DNA from: Geodermatophilus nigrescens
GTDB lineage: Bacteria > Actinomycetota > Actinomycetes > Mycobacteriales > Geodermatophilaceae
NCBI RefSeq assembly: GCF_900129495.1
Contig: NZ_FQVX01000001.1
Location: 496,001 to 560,000 of the forward strand
Reading direction: 5' to 3'
Length of the DNA: 64,000 nucleotides
The notes beneath the pieces are model-generated. The model searched no databases and was not told the origin of the DNA. It was given only the letters and a program-made list of their open reading frames with translations. Of this stretch, positions 6,901 through 15,526 are shown piece by piece. The position numbers and the translations under genes are program-made. Each line of letters starts with the position of its first letter. Position 1 is the stretch's first letter.

Positions 6901-9009
6901 GTGCCCCGTAGCTTCCTGGGTGTGGACGACGTGCTGACCGGCGTGGCGTCCGCGCCGTCGGTCGGCTGGGCGCGGGGTCCGCTGGGGCTGGTGCAGGCCG
7001 CGGACCGGGAGCTGTCGCGGCAGTCGGCGCTGCGGTACCGGGCGGTGGCGGCGTTCGCGCTCTCGCGGCCGTCCTCGGTCGACCGGCCGCAGGGCACGCG
7101 CGGGGCGATGGCGGCCGACCGGTGGGCGGCGCGGCCGGAGCTGCTGCGGTCGGTGAGCGAGTGGGCCACCCAGGAGCTGTCGATCGCGCTGTCGCTCACC
7201 TCTCACGCCGCCGAGTCCCTCTTGACCACCTCCCTGACGCTCGTGCATCGGCTCCCGGCCACCCTCGACGCGCTCGAGGCCGGTGCCGTCCACGCCGGGC
7301 ACGTCACCGCGCTGCTCGGCCACGTGGCGCCGGTCGCAGACGACACGGTCCGCGCGAAGTTGGAGCGGGACCTGCTGGCCTGGGCCACCCGGCGGCAGAC
7401 CGTGTGCACGCCGGCGCAGCTGCGCGACAAGGCCCGCCGGGAGGTGCTCAAGCGCAAGGCCCGATCGGCCGCCGAGGACCTCGCGCGGGCCATCAAGCAG
7501 CGCGGGCTCTCGTGCCGGCCCGACAGCTGTGACGGCATGGCGGTCGTCTCCGCTCTCCTGACGACGCCCGAGGCAGCGGCGCTCATGGCGGCGCTGGGCG
7601 CCTACGCCGACGCGCTGCCCGACGACGGCCGCACGCGGGGCCAGAAGATGGCCGATGCCCTGCTCGACCTGGTGCTGCGGCCCGGGGCGAACGGTCTGTC
7701 GCCGGTGCAGGTGGTGCTCACCGTGGTCGCTCCGGTCGGGGCGCTGCTGGGTGGGGACCAGCCGTGCGAGATCGACGGGCAGGTCGTCCCGGCCGAGGTG
7801 GTCCGGGCCCTGCTCACCGCCCTGACCGGCGCGCGCATGACCGCCGAGGACGTGACCGCCGAGGGCGACGCGGCGCTCGCCGAGGGCACCGCGACCGCCG
7901 ACACCGCGGTCGAGGCCCCGGCGGTCGAGGCCCCGGCTGTCGAGGACCCGGCGGTCGAGGACCCGGCGGTCGAGGACCCGGCGGTCGAGGACCCGGCGGT
8001 CGAGGACCCGGCGGTCGAGGCCCTCGCGGCCGAGGACCCCGCGGCCGAGGACACGACGCCGGATGTCCCCGCAGACCCGACCGCCGAGACCCTCCCTGGT
8101 GGCTGGGACGACCCCGTCCCGGCAGAGGTCCTCGAACGGTGGGCCGCCGAAGAGGACGCCCGCACCGCCGACCACCTCCTCGCCGGACGGGACGATCCGA
8201 TCCCCGAAGAGGTGCTCATCCGGTGGGCCGCCGCGGAGGACGCCCGCGTGGCCGGGCAGCCGCCACCGCGCCGGCGCAGCGGGCCCGCACCCGACTCCCG
8301 ACCGACCGGCAGCCCGCCGGCACAGCAACCCGTGCCCGACGGGTGGTGGTCGCGCGCTGATCGCGCGGTCGACGACGCGGGCGCCGCGCTGCTCGAAGCC
8401 GAGCAGGCGGTCGGTCGTGCCCGCCGCCTGGTGGCGACCGCCGAGCGCGCCGACAGCGCCGACGAGACCGCATGGGCCGCCAGTCCCGCCGGGCGGGTCA
8501 CCGCCGCGGCGGACGCCCTCGGTGCCCTGGCTACAGCGACCGGTGATGCCCGAGCGGACCTCGCCGACCTGCTCGACCGCACCGCCGGTGGCGGCCTCGC
8601 CGACCGGCCCCGGATCGCCGTCACCCACGCCCTCACCGGCGCCCTGCTGGCCCTCACCGACCTGCCCGGCCTCCGCCGCGCCGCTCGCGCCGGCACCGGC
8701 CTCGCCGCTCCGAGCGGGACCGGCGGCTACCGGCCCGGCGCCGCCCTCGACCGGCACGTCCGCGCCCGCGACCGCCGCTGCCGCTTCCCCGGCTGCCGCC
8801 GCCCCGTGCCGACGAAGGGGGAGCTCGACCACGGCACGCCGTGGCCGGCCGGACCCACCAGCGCCGCGAACCTCACCGGCTTCTGCACCGGCCACCACCG
8901 CGGCAAGCACCAGGCCCCCGGCTGGCGCCACGACCGGCAGCCCGACGGCACCCTCACCGTCACCACACCCAGCGGCCTCACCGCGACGACCGAGCCGCCG
9001 CCCTACTGA
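6901..9009 (+). CDS. DUF222 / 13E12-repeat family protein with C-terminal HNH endonuclease domain
   Basis: A 702-aa protein. The first ~300 residues match the helical DUF222 domain (AGAVHAGHVTALLGHVAP, and VCTPAQLRDKARREV). A long acidic linker holds ten pentapeptide units (AVEDP type). The C-terminal HNH motif is seen in CRFPGCRRPVPTKGELDH followed by NLTGFCTGHHRGKH, with the zinc Cys pairs and catalytic His. These genes are multicopy in actinobacteria; the biological role is unresolved, though a nuclease activity is plausible. The GTG at 6901 has no well-placed SD; GTG codons at 6922 and 6931 are alternatives, so the N-terminus is uncertain. Confidence 0.85.
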   Translation: MPRSFLGVDDVLTGVASAPSVGWARGPLGLVQAADRELSRQSALRYRAVAAFALSRPSSVDRPQGTRGAMAADRWAARPELLRSVSEWATQELSIALSLTSHAAESLLTTSLTLVHRLPATLDALEAGAVHAGHVTALLGHVAPVADDTVRAKLERDLLAWATRRQTVCTPAQLRDKARREVLKRKARSAAEDLARAIKQRGLSCRPDSCDGMAVVSALLTTPEAAALMAALGAYADALPDDGRTRGQKMADALLDLVLRPGANGLSPVQVVLTVVAPVGALLGGDQPCEIDGQVVPAEVVRALLTALTGARMTAEDVTAEGDAALAEGTATADTAVEAPAVEAPAVEDPAVEDPAVEDPAVEDPAVEDPAVEALAAEDPAAEDTTPDVPADPTAETLPGGWDDPVPAEVLERWAAEEDARTADHLLAGRDDPIPEEVLIRWAAAEDARVAGQPPPRRRSGPAPDSRPTGSPPAQQPVPDGWWSRADRAVDDAGAALLEAEQAVGRARRLVATAERADSADETAWAASPAGRVTAAADALGALATATGDARADLADLLDRTAGGGLADRPRIAVTHALTGALLALTDLPGLRRAARAGTGLAAPSGTGGYRPGAALDRHVRARDRRCRFPGCRRPVPTKGELDHGTPWPAGPTSAANLTGFCTGHHRGKHQAPGWRHDRQPDGTLTVTTPSGLTATTEPPPY
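7906..8055 (+). repeat. Tandem 15-bp repeat (10 units) coding acidic pentapeptides
   Basis: Ten consecutive 15-bp units of the form GCGGTCGAGGACCCG. The four at 7951-8010 are identical at the DNA level, indicating recent slippage or unequal recombination. Outer units differ by 1-4 bases. The array encodes AVEAP, AVEDP, AVEAL and AAEDP in the linker between DUF222 and HNH domains. Confidence 0.93.
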
Positions 9010-9073
9010 CCGCCCGGAGGCGTCCCGTGCCGCGGTGAGAGGGTGCCGGGAGGAGCGCTCAGGGGAGGACGCC

Positions 9074-10108
9074 GTGGTGCTGGAGCTCGACCGCCCGATC
9101 GTCCAGGCGCCGATGGCCGGCGGGCCGTCCACGCCGGCGCTGGCCGCCGCGGTCAGCGAGGCCGGCGGGCTCGGCTCCCTCGCCGCCGGGTACAAGACGC
9201 CGGACGCGGTGCGCGACGACGTCCGCGCCACCCGGGCCCTCACGAGCCGTCGGTTCGGGCTCAACGTCTTCGTCCCCGGCCCGCTCGGCGACCCGGAGGC
9301 GGTCCTCCGCTACGCCGACGCGCTGCGGGAGGACGCCCGCCGGGCCGGCGTCGAGCTCGGCGACCCGGTCCACGACGACGACGCCTGGGAGGCCAAGGTC
9401 GCCGTCGCGGTCGAGGAGCGCGTCCCGGTCGTGTCCTTCACCTTCGGCCTGCCCCGCCCCGACATGGTCACCGCCCTGCACGACGCCGGCGCCACCGTCC
9501 TGGTCACCGTCACCACGCCGCAGGAGGCCGCCGACGCCCGCGACACCGGCGCCGACGCGCTCGTCGTCCAGGGCATCGAGGCCGGCGGCCACCGCGGCGG
9601 GCCCTCCGACGAGGACGGCGTGGGGGAGTACGGCCTGCTGACGCTGCTGCGGCTCGTCCGTGACACGGTCGACCTCCCGCTCGTCGCCGCCGGCGGCCTG
9701 ATGGACGGCGCGGGGGTCGCCGCGGTCCTCGTCGCCGGCGCGGAGGCCGCCCAGCTCGGCACGGCCTTCCTGCTCAGCCCCGAGGCCGGCACCAGCGCGA
9801 TGCACCGCGCCGCACTCGGCACCGCCACGCCCACCGCGCTCACCCGCGCCTTCAGCGGCCGGCGCGCCCGCGGCCTGGTCAACCGCTTCCTCACCGAGCA
9901 CTCCGCCGCGGCGCCGGCCGCCTACCCGGAGGTGCACCACCTGACGACGCCGCTGCGCGCCGCGGCCCGCGCGTCCGGCGACGCCGAGGTGGTCAACCTG
10001 TGGGCCGGGCAGGGCCACGCGCTGTGCCGGGCCGAGCCCGCCGGCGACCTGGTGCGCCGCATCGCCGCCGACGCCGCCGACGTCCTCCGCCGGCACACCG
10101 GGACCTGA
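9074..10108 (+). CDS. Nitronate monooxygenase (2-nitropropane dioxygenase family)
   Basis: A 344-aa FMN-dependent TIM-barrel enzyme that oxidises alkyl nitronates such as propionate-3-nitronate. Family marks: N-terminal PIVQAPMAGGPSTPALAAAV, the catalytic-His region VVQGIEAGGHRGG, and phosphate-binding LPLVAAGGLMDGAGVAAVL then GAEAAQLGTAFLLSPEA. An AGGGGAGG SD at 9061-9068 precedes GTG codons at 9074 and 9077; either may start. It stands alone and converges with the XPB helicase gene across one copy of the 59-bp hairpin element. Confidence 0.9.
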   Translation: MVLELDRPIVQAPMAGGPSTPALAAAVSEAGGLGSLAAGYKTPDAVRDDVRATRALTSRRFGLNVFVPGPLGDPEAVLRYADALREDARRAGVELGDPVHDDDAWEAKVAVAVEERVPVVSFTFGLPRPDMVTALHDAGATVLVTVTTPQEAADARDTGADALVVQGIEAGGHRGGPSDEDGVGEYGLLTLLRLVRDTVDLPLVAAGGLMDGAGVAAVLVAGAEAAQLGTAFLLSPEAGTSAMHRAALGTATPTALTRAFSGRRARGLVNRFLTEHSAAAPAAYPEVHHLTTPLRAAARASGDAEVVNLWAGQGHALCRAEPAGDLVRRIAADAADVLRRHTGT

Positions 10109-10153
10109 GACGACCGCGGCCCCCGGGTCGCGAGGACCAAGTGGCCGCGGTCC

Positions 10154-10212
10154 GGCCACCCTTCAGGGGCCCACGCCGAGCCTGCGAGGCGTGGGGGGAA
10201 GGGTGGTCCTTC
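10154..10212 (-). repeat. 59-bp nested-hairpin element, copy A (probable terminator)
   Basis: Lies between convergent nmo and xpb genes. The outer stem CCACCCTTC (10156-10164) pairs with GAAGGGTGG (10198-10206); the inner stem CCCACGCC (10170-10177) pairs with GGCGTGGG (10188-10195). In reverse orientation it aligns without gaps to the elements at 39985-40043 and 41401-41459, with compensatory changes in the stems. Confidence 0.85.
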
Positions 10213-10213
10213 T

Positions 10214-11899
10214 TCAGTCGGCGGGCTCGTCGACCCAGTCGGGGCCGTTGACCTCGCCCGGGCCGGCCAGGTCGGCGGCGTCGACGATCGTGTACGCGTA
10301 GCCCTGCTCGGCGAGGAACCGCTGCCGGTGGGCGGCGTACTCCGCGTCGAGGGTGTCGCGGCTGACGACCGTGTAGAAGTGCGCCTGCCGGCCGTCGGCC
10401 TTGGGGCGGAGCACCCGCCCGAGGCGCTGCGCCTCCTCCTGCCGCGAGCCGAAGGTCCCCGACACCTGGACGGCGACCGCGGCCTCCGGCAGGTCGATCG
10501 AGAAGTTGGCGACCTTCGAGACCACCAGCGTCTTGACCTCGCCGCGGCGGAAGGCGTCGAACAGCTTCTCCCGCTCCCGGTTGGTCGTGGAGCCCTGGAT
10601 GACCGGTGCGTCGAGCGCCCGCCCGAGCTCCTCGAGCTGGTCGAGGTAGGCGCCGATGACCAGCTTCTGCTCGTCGGGGTGCCGCTCGAGCACCCGCCGG
10701 ATCACCGGGAGCTTCGACGTGGCGGTGGCCGCGATCCGGTAGCGCTCCTCGGGCTCGGCGACGGCGTAGGTCATCCGCTCCTCGTCGTCGAGCGCCACCC
10801 GCACCTCGATGCACTCGGCCGGGGCGATGTAGCCCTGCGACTCGATGTCCTTCCACGGCGCGTCGTAGCGCTTGGGCCCGATGAGGGAGAAGACGTCGTC
10901 CTCGCGCCCGTCCTCGCGCACCAGCGTGGCGGTGAGCCCCAGCCGGCGGCGGGACTGCAGGTCGGCGGTGAGCCGGAAGATCGGCGCGGGCAGCAGGTGC
11001 ACCTCGTCGTAGACGATCAGGCCCCAGTCCTGCGCGTCGAACAGGTCCAGGTGCCGGTACTCGCCCTTCCGGCGGGTGGTCATCACCTGGTAGGTGGCGA
11101 TGGTGACCGGGCGGATCTCCTTGCGCTCGCCCGAGTACTCACCGATCTCGTCCTCGGTGAGCGAGGTGCGCGCGATGAGCTCGCGCTTCCACTGCCGCCC
11201 CGAGACGGTGTTGGTGACCAGGATCAGCGTGGTCGCGCCGGCCTGGGCCATCGCCGCGGCGCCGACCAGCGTCTTTCCCGCGCCACACGGCAGCACGACG
11301 ACGCCCGAGCCACCGGCCCAGAAGCCCTCGACGGCCTCGTGCTGGTAGTCGCGCAGGTGCCAGCCGTCCTGCGCCAGCTCGATCGGGTGCGCCTGGCCGT
11401 CGACGTAGCCCGCCAGGTCCTCCGCCGGCCAGCCCACCTTGAGCAGCGCCTGCTTGAGCCTGCCGCGCTCGGAGGGGTGGACGACGACGGTGTCCGCGTC
11501 GATCCGCGCGCCGATCATCGGGGCCACCCGCTTGGAGCGGACGACCTCCTCGAGCACCGCCCGGTCGGTGGTGGTGAGCACCAGCCCGTGCACCGGGTCG
11601 TTCTGCAGCGTCAGCCGGCCGAAGCGGTCCATCGTGTCGGCGACGTCGACCAGCAGCGCGTGCGGCACCGGGTAGCGCGAGTAGCGCACCAGCGCGTCGA
11701 CGACCTGCTCGGCGTCGTGCCCCGCGGCGCGGGCGTTCCACAGTGCCAGCGGGGTGACCCGGTAGGTGTGCACGTGCTCGGGCGAGCGCTCGAGCTCGGC
11801 GAACGGCGCGATGGCCGCGCGGCAGTCGCGGGCCTGCGGGTGGTCGACCTCGAGCAGCAGCGTCTTGTCCGACTGGACGATGAGGGGTCCGTCGTTCAC
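10214..11899 (-). CDS. XPB/Rad25-family DNA repair helicase
   Basis: A 561-aa SF2 helicase, homolog of mycobacterial XPB (Rv0861c, ercc3), a 3'-5' DNA translocase linked to nucleotide-excision-type repair. An N-terminal damage-recognition-like domain spans residues 1-190. Walker A is VVLPCGAGKTLVGAAAM, motif II is VYDEVHLL, an RED motif is present in LTATLVREDGREDDVF, and motif VI is EEAQRLGRVLRPK. Start GTG 11899 follows a purine-rich stretch. Downstream of the helicase-associated gene at 11941 on the same strand (41 nt), an order also found in M. tuberculosis, so the two probably form an operon and act together. Confidence 0.95.
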   Translation of the reverse strand: MNDGPLIVQSDKTLLLEVDHPQARDCRAAIAPFAELERSPEHVHTYRVTPLALWNARAAGHDAEQVVDALVRYSRYPVPHALLVDVADTMDRFGRLTLQNDPVHGLVLTTTDRAVLEEVVRSKRVAPMIGARIDADTVVVHPSERGRLKQALLKVGWPAEDLAGYVDGQAHPIELAQDGWHLRDYQHEAVEGFWAGGSGVVVLPCGAGKTLVGAAAMAQAGATTLILVTNTVSGRQWKRELIARTSLTEDEIGEYSGERKEIRPVTIATYQVMTTRRKGEYRHLDLFDAQDWGLIVYDEVHLLPAPIFRLTADLQSRRRLGLTATLVREDGREDDVFSLIGPKRYDAPWKDIESQGYIAPAECIEVRVALDDEERMTYAVAEPEERYRIAATATSKLPVIRRVLERHPDEQKLVIGAYLDQLEELGRALDAPVIQGSTTNREREKLFDAFRRGEVKTLVVSKVANFSIDLPEAAVAVQVSGTFGSRQEEAQRLGRVLRPKADGRQAHFYTVVSRDTLDAEYAAHRQRFLAEQGYAYTIVDAADLAGPGEVNGPDWVDEPAD

Positions 11900-11940
11900 G
11901 GGATGGGTGGCCTCTCCTCGGCGGGTGGGCGTCTGTCAGG

Positions 11941-14202
11941 TCAACCGTTGCCGGCGGCCGGTGCTTCCTCCTCGACCAGCGCCACCGAGGTGATCCGGTG
12001 CACCGCGAAGGTGCGGTTCTCCTGCCGGCGCTCGTCCCAGCCCTGGAGGAAACCACCGGCCAGTGACACCGGCTGCACCACGCGCTGGCTGCCGCTGCCC
12101 TGCGCGTCGACGTAGCCGAGCCACACCGGCACGCCGTCGCGGATCGCGCGGGAGAGCACCTCCAGCGTGCCCGCCGTCGTCACCCCCGGGACCTGCCGGA
12201 CCGGCGCCGCGGGCCGGGCGGCCAGGGCGGCGTCGCCGGCGCGGATCTCGCGCACGGTGGCGTCGGCCTCCGCCGCCGTCAGCGGGCGGCCCGCCGCGGC
12301 CGCCGGCAGCCCGGGACGGCGCCCTGCCGCCCGCGGTCGCGCCGGCGGGCGGGTGAGCACCGCGCCGCCCGGCGACTCCCCGGCCGGGGCGTACCCGGCG
12401 GCGCGCAGCACGGTCAGCACCTCGTCGGCGCCCAGCCCGCTGACCAGCACGCCGGGCGCCAGGCGGCGCAGCTCGGCATCGGCCGTCCGCCGGTCGCCGA
12501 GCACCTGGGAGAGCAGGCCGTGGTCGTCGGAGCGCACGTAGCACTCGATCGAGCCGACCCGCAGCCGCCCGTGCTGCCGGGCGACGTCGTCGACCAGGTA
12601 GTCCAGGGCCTGCGGCACCGGCGTGCGCGAGGCGCGGGTGAAGAACTCGTGCAGGTCGGTGGCCGACCAGCCCGCGTCCAGCGCCCGCCGCACCGACGCC
12701 TCCGACACCCGGAACACCGTGGCCCCGCCCGAGGACTCGACGTCGGCGACGACCGACAGCGTGTCGGCGAGCTCGGCCACCAGCGGCCCGGGCGCCACCA
12801 GCGTGAGGTCCGGCTGGGCGAGCACGTGGTCGACCGGCTCGGGCAGCAGCCCCTGCATCCCGTCGGACGCGCCCTCCTCGCCGGCGACCAGCAGCCCGCG
12901 CCCGCCCGAGGACAGCACCCCGCCCACCAGGACGCCGATGCGCGCGGCCTCGGCCAGCATGTCCGGCACCGGGGCCAGCCGGTCGCCCCGCCGCGGCGTG
13001 CGCCACCGCAGCAGGTCCACCAGGTCGTCGGGGGCCAGGCCGCGGCCCGGCGGGTACCCGGCGAGCGCCTCCAGCGCCGAGCGGCGGATCGACGGCGCGG
13101 TGTGCCGCACGAGGTCGGGGGAGAGGGCGTTGACCGCCTTCCCGGCGACGTCGCGCTGCCCCACCAGCGACGGCAGCCGGGTGCTCGCCAGCCACCCGGC
13201 GGCGAGCGTCGCCCACCGGTCGGCCAGCGGCTGCTCCCGCCAGAGGTCGTAGCCGCGGGTGGGCAGCCACTCGTCGCGGTGCGGCCCGCCGACGTCGAGC
13301 AGCCCGGCCGAGAAGGCCAGCTCCAGCAGCCACCCGGCGTCGGCCTCCGACACCGTCAGCGCCTTCGCGAGCCGCTTGCGGTCGCGGACGGCGACCCCGC
13401 CGCTGCGCAGCAGCCCGGCCGGCTCCTCCTCGAGCACCGCCAGCAGCTCGCCGATCCGCCCGACCGCCTCCAGCGCCGCACCCGCGGCCTGCCGGTCGAC
13501 GACGGCCCGGTCGCGCTCGACCACCGCCGGTCGCGGCTCCACCCGCGAGGGGCCGAGCGGCTCGGTGCCCCGCAGCAGCAGGCCGATCTCGCGCGGCAGC
13601 TCCACGTTGAGCGCGTCGATGCGGGCCAGCAGCCCGGCCTGCAGCAGCCGCCGCGCCGGCGACGCGGTGCCGCCGCCGGCCTCGGGCAGGTGACCCACCG
13701 GGCGGTCGCCGGCCAGCCGCTCGAGCACCTGCCGCTCGGCCGGCTCCAGCGCGGCGACGGCGGCGGGCAGGTCGGCCGGCAGCGTCACCCGCAGCTCGGC
13801 GGCGCGGCGCCCGAGCCCCGCGGGGTAGCGGACGGCGCGGCGCACCTGGTCGGGGGCGTGCAGGACGTCGTCGCCCCACAGCAGCGCCCGCGTGGTCAGC
13901 CGCTCGACCGCGTCCGCGACGACGTCCTCGGGCAGTCCGCGCAGGGCGCCCACGACCTCGGCGGCGTCCACCCCGTCGGTGGGCGCGAGCAGCACGACGT
14001 CGAGCACCTGGAGGGTGGCGGCGTCGAGGTCGTCGAGCGCGCGGTCGACCGAGACCGGCACCGCCAGCCGGCTGGCCAGCGCGACGACGTCCGACGGCGC
14101 GGGGCGCGCCACGTCGGGACGGGCGGCCAGCAGCGCCGCGAGCTGGGCGTCACTGCGGGTGCGCAGCCACGCGGCCAGCGTGGCGGGACGGTCGGCAGGC
14201 AT
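11941..14202 (-). CDS. Helicase-associated protein with C-terminal WYL-like domain (Rv0862c-type)
   Basis: A 753-aa protein of the family encoded next to actinobacterial XPB. The first ~650 residues are helical, with repeated winged-helix-like segments and an XPB/Ssl2 N-terminal-like domain (helicase conserved C-terminal domain 3). The C-terminal ~75 residues (EVLSRAIRDGVPVWLGYVDA through FAVHRITSVALVEE) look like a WYL domain, a ligand- or nucleic-acid-sensing fold. There is no Walker A, so it is not itself a helicase. ATG 14202 is chosen; upstream in-frame codons would run through the facing promoter region. Probably an XPB partner in DNA repair. Confidence 0.85.
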   Translation of the reverse strand: MPADRPATLAAWLRTRSDAQLAALLAARPDVARPAPSDVVALASRLAVPVSVDRALDDLDAATLQVLDVVLLAPTDGVDAAEVVGALRGLPEDVVADAVERLTTRALLWGDDVLHAPDQVRRAVRYPAGLGRRAAELRVTLPADLPAAVAALEPAERQVLERLAGDRPVGHLPEAGGGTASPARRLLQAGLLARIDALNVELPREIGLLLRGTEPLGPSRVEPRPAVVERDRAVVDRQAAGAALEAVGRIGELLAVLEEEPAGLLRSGGVAVRDRKRLAKALTVSEADAGWLLELAFSAGLLDVGGPHRDEWLPTRGYDLWREQPLADRWATLAAGWLASTRLPSLVGQRDVAGKAVNALSPDLVRHTAPSIRRSALEALAGYPPGRGLAPDDLVDLLRWRTPRRGDRLAPVPDMLAEAARIGVLVGGVLSSGGRGLLVAGEEGASDGMQGLLPEPVDHVLAQPDLTLVAPGPLVAELADTLSVVADVESSGGATVFRVSEASVRRALDAGWSATDLHEFFTRASRTPVPQALDYLVDDVARQHGRLRVGSIECYVRSDDHGLLSQVLGDRRTADAELRRLAPGVLVSGLGADEVLTVLRAAGYAPAGESPGGAVLTRPPARPRAAGRRPGLPAAAAGRPLTAAEADATVREIRAGDAALAARPAAPVRQVPGVTTAGTLEVLSRAIRDGVPVWLGYVDAQGSGSQRVVQPVSLAGGFLQGWDERRQENRTFAVHRITSVALVEEEAPAAGNG

Positions 14203-14248
14203 CCGGACCACGTTACGTCCACCGCCCGGGACACCGCCCGTGCCCTGC

Positions 14249-14254
14249 GACGAT
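14249..14254 (+). promoter_or_regulatory. Candidate -10 of a leaderless gene
   Basis: GACGAT lies exactly 6 nt before the GTG at 14261, the spacing expected when transcription starts at the start codon. No SD precedes the gene. Confidence 0.4.
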
Positions 14255-14260
14255 GACGTC

Positions 14261-14791
14261 GTGCAACCGGCCGCCGACGACCCGCACACCCGGACCGCCC
14301 TCGAGGGCTACCGGGCCGGCGCGCTGCGCTGGCTCGTCGGCGGCGCCATCGCCGTCGTCCTCGCCGTGCTGCTCGGCGCGGTCGCGGTCAGCCTCGCCGA
14401 CGACCGCGGCCGCCCGGTCCCGCTGGCCGGGCTCGTCGTCGTCGCGCTCACCGTCGGCGGCGCCTGCGCGGTGGCCGCGGGCCTCGGCGCCCTGGCCCGG
14501 GCCACCCGCTGGCGGCGGGCGCTGTCGGCCGTCCCGTGGCAGCGCGGGCTGCTGCGGATCGCCGGCCCGGCGATCGTCGCCTTCGAGCCGGAGGGCTACG
14601 ACGAGTGGGACCCCGACGACGAGCCGGTGCGGCTGCGGCTGGTGAGCACCTCGGTCTGGCGCACCCGGCAGGTGCAGGCCCTCGACGGCGGCGAGGTGCG
14701 CGCAGCACCCGTGGGCGGCGGGCAGTGGGTGCTCACCGCCGAGGGGCTGCCCACGCTCTTCGGCGCCCGCACGGCCCGGCGGCCGCGCTGA
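14261..14791 (+). CDS. Small membrane protein with cytoplasmic domain, unknown function
   Basis: 176 aa. Two hydrophobic segments at about residues 25-47 (WLVGGAIAVVLAVLLGAVAV) and 55-80 (LAGLVVVALTVGGACAVAAG) are followed by a ~90-residue soluble domain containing an acidic stretch (YDEWDPDDEPVRLRL). I do not recognise a named family. It is divergent from the XPB-associated gene, with 58 nt between starts, and has no SD but a -10-like box 6 nt upstream, so it is likely leaderless. Confidence 0.8.
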   Translation: MQPAADDPHTRTALEGYRAGALRWLVGGAIAVVLAVLLGAVAVSLADDRGRPVPLAGLVVVALTVGGACAVAAGLGALARATRWRRALSAVPWQRGLLRIAGPAIVAFEPEGYDEWDPDDEPVRLRLVSTSVWRTRQVQALDGGEVRAAPVGGGQWVLTAEGLPTLFGARTARRPR

Positions 14792-14886
14792 CCGTGTCGG
14801 GGGAGGCCTGCTGCGGGTAGGAGCCCGCGCACGGGAGAATGGCGGGGACGCGCACCCCCGGGGTGCGCCCGGAGCACGGAGGCGAC

Positions 14887-15114
14887 ATGGCCAAGCGCAA
14901 GGAGAAGCACGCCCACCTGGTCGAGCCGACCTGGGGACAGTCGGAGAACGCCGGCCCGCCGGTCACCGAGCTGCTCGGTGAGATGGCCGGGTCGCTGTCC
15001 CCGTTCGGCGAGGACCACAGCTTCCCCCTGCCGCCGGAGCGGATCCGCTACGCGCACCCCACCGACAAGCCCAACCGGGCCGGGGTGCAGCTGCCGGAGA
15101 ACCGGCGCCCCTGA
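14887..15114 (+). CDS. Small conserved hypothetical protein
   Basis: 75 aa from ATG 14887 with a clear SD (GGAGG) 5 nt upstream. It is charged and Pro-rich with no membrane segment; it begins MAKRKEKHAHLVEPTWGQSE and has a later FGEDHSFPLPPERIRYAHP. The low-complexity-free composition and good SD support a real gene despite its size. The upstream 95 nt include a possible -10 (GAGAAT near 14836). No function can be assigned. It is followed by a very strong palindromic terminator. Confidence 0.75.
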   Translation: MAKRKEKHAHLVEPTWGQSENAGPPVTELLGEMAGSLSPFGEDHSFPLPPERIRYAHPTDKPNRAGVQLPENRRP

Positions 15115-15121
15115 GCCCCTC

Positions 15122-15155
15122 CCCGCGCCGCCGCCGGATCCGGCGGCGGCGCGGG
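15122..15155. terminator. Perfect 34-bp palindrome, bidirectional terminator
   Basis: CCCGCGCCGCCGCCGGA at 15122-15138 is followed directly by its exact complement, centred on GGATCC. It occupies almost the whole gap between two convergent genes (stops at 15114 and 15160) and has no T-tract. Termination is the simplest role. Confidence 0.8.
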
Positions 15156-15159
15156 CGCG

Positions 15160-15477
15160 TCAGGACCGGGACGGCGACGGCGCCAGCCGGGTGAGCAGCC
15201 TCGACACGAGGTTGCCGGCCACCACCCAGATCAGCGCGGCCAGCGCGGCGTTGACCGTCTCGCCGGTCTTCGGGTCCGACGGCCGGAACAGGTCGACGGT
15301 GAACCAGCCGAGGTCACGGCGCACCGACGCCGCGGCCGACACCAGCGAGTTCGCCGGGTTCGCCTCGAAGAACGTGAAGACCGCGTGCACCACGATGACG
15401 ACGGCGACCAGCGACGCGACCACGCGCACCGCCGACGCGACCAGGGTGAACGCACGGGTCCCGACGTCGGCAGCCAT
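15160..15477 (-). CDS. Small membrane protein with two TM segments
   Basis: 105 aa. TM1 at about residues 10-38 (VASAVRVVASLVAVVIVVHA), a ~45-residue extracytoplasmic or loop region (RRDLGWFTVDLFRPSDP), and TM2 at about 75-95 (ALAALIWVVAGNLVSRLL). It resembles small actinobacterial inner-membrane proteins of unknown function and I cannot assign a role. The ATG at 15477 is the natural start; 49 nt separate it from the same-strand phosphatase-family gene upstream. Confidence 0.8.
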   Translation of the reverse strand: MAADVGTRAFTLVASAVRVVASLVAVVIVVHAVFTFFEANPANSLVSAAASVRRDLGWFTVDLFRPSDPKTGETVNAALAALIWVVAGNLVSRLLTRLAPSPSRS

Positions 15478-15526
15478 GTGCGCATCGTGACACCGGACAC
15501 TGTCACGACGCCAACCGCCTGCCCGA

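Noticed and set aside
7906-8055. Repeat array as a possible CRISPR
   Set aside because: Units are 15 bp, directly tandem without spacers and in frame with the HNH gene; it encodes pentapeptides.
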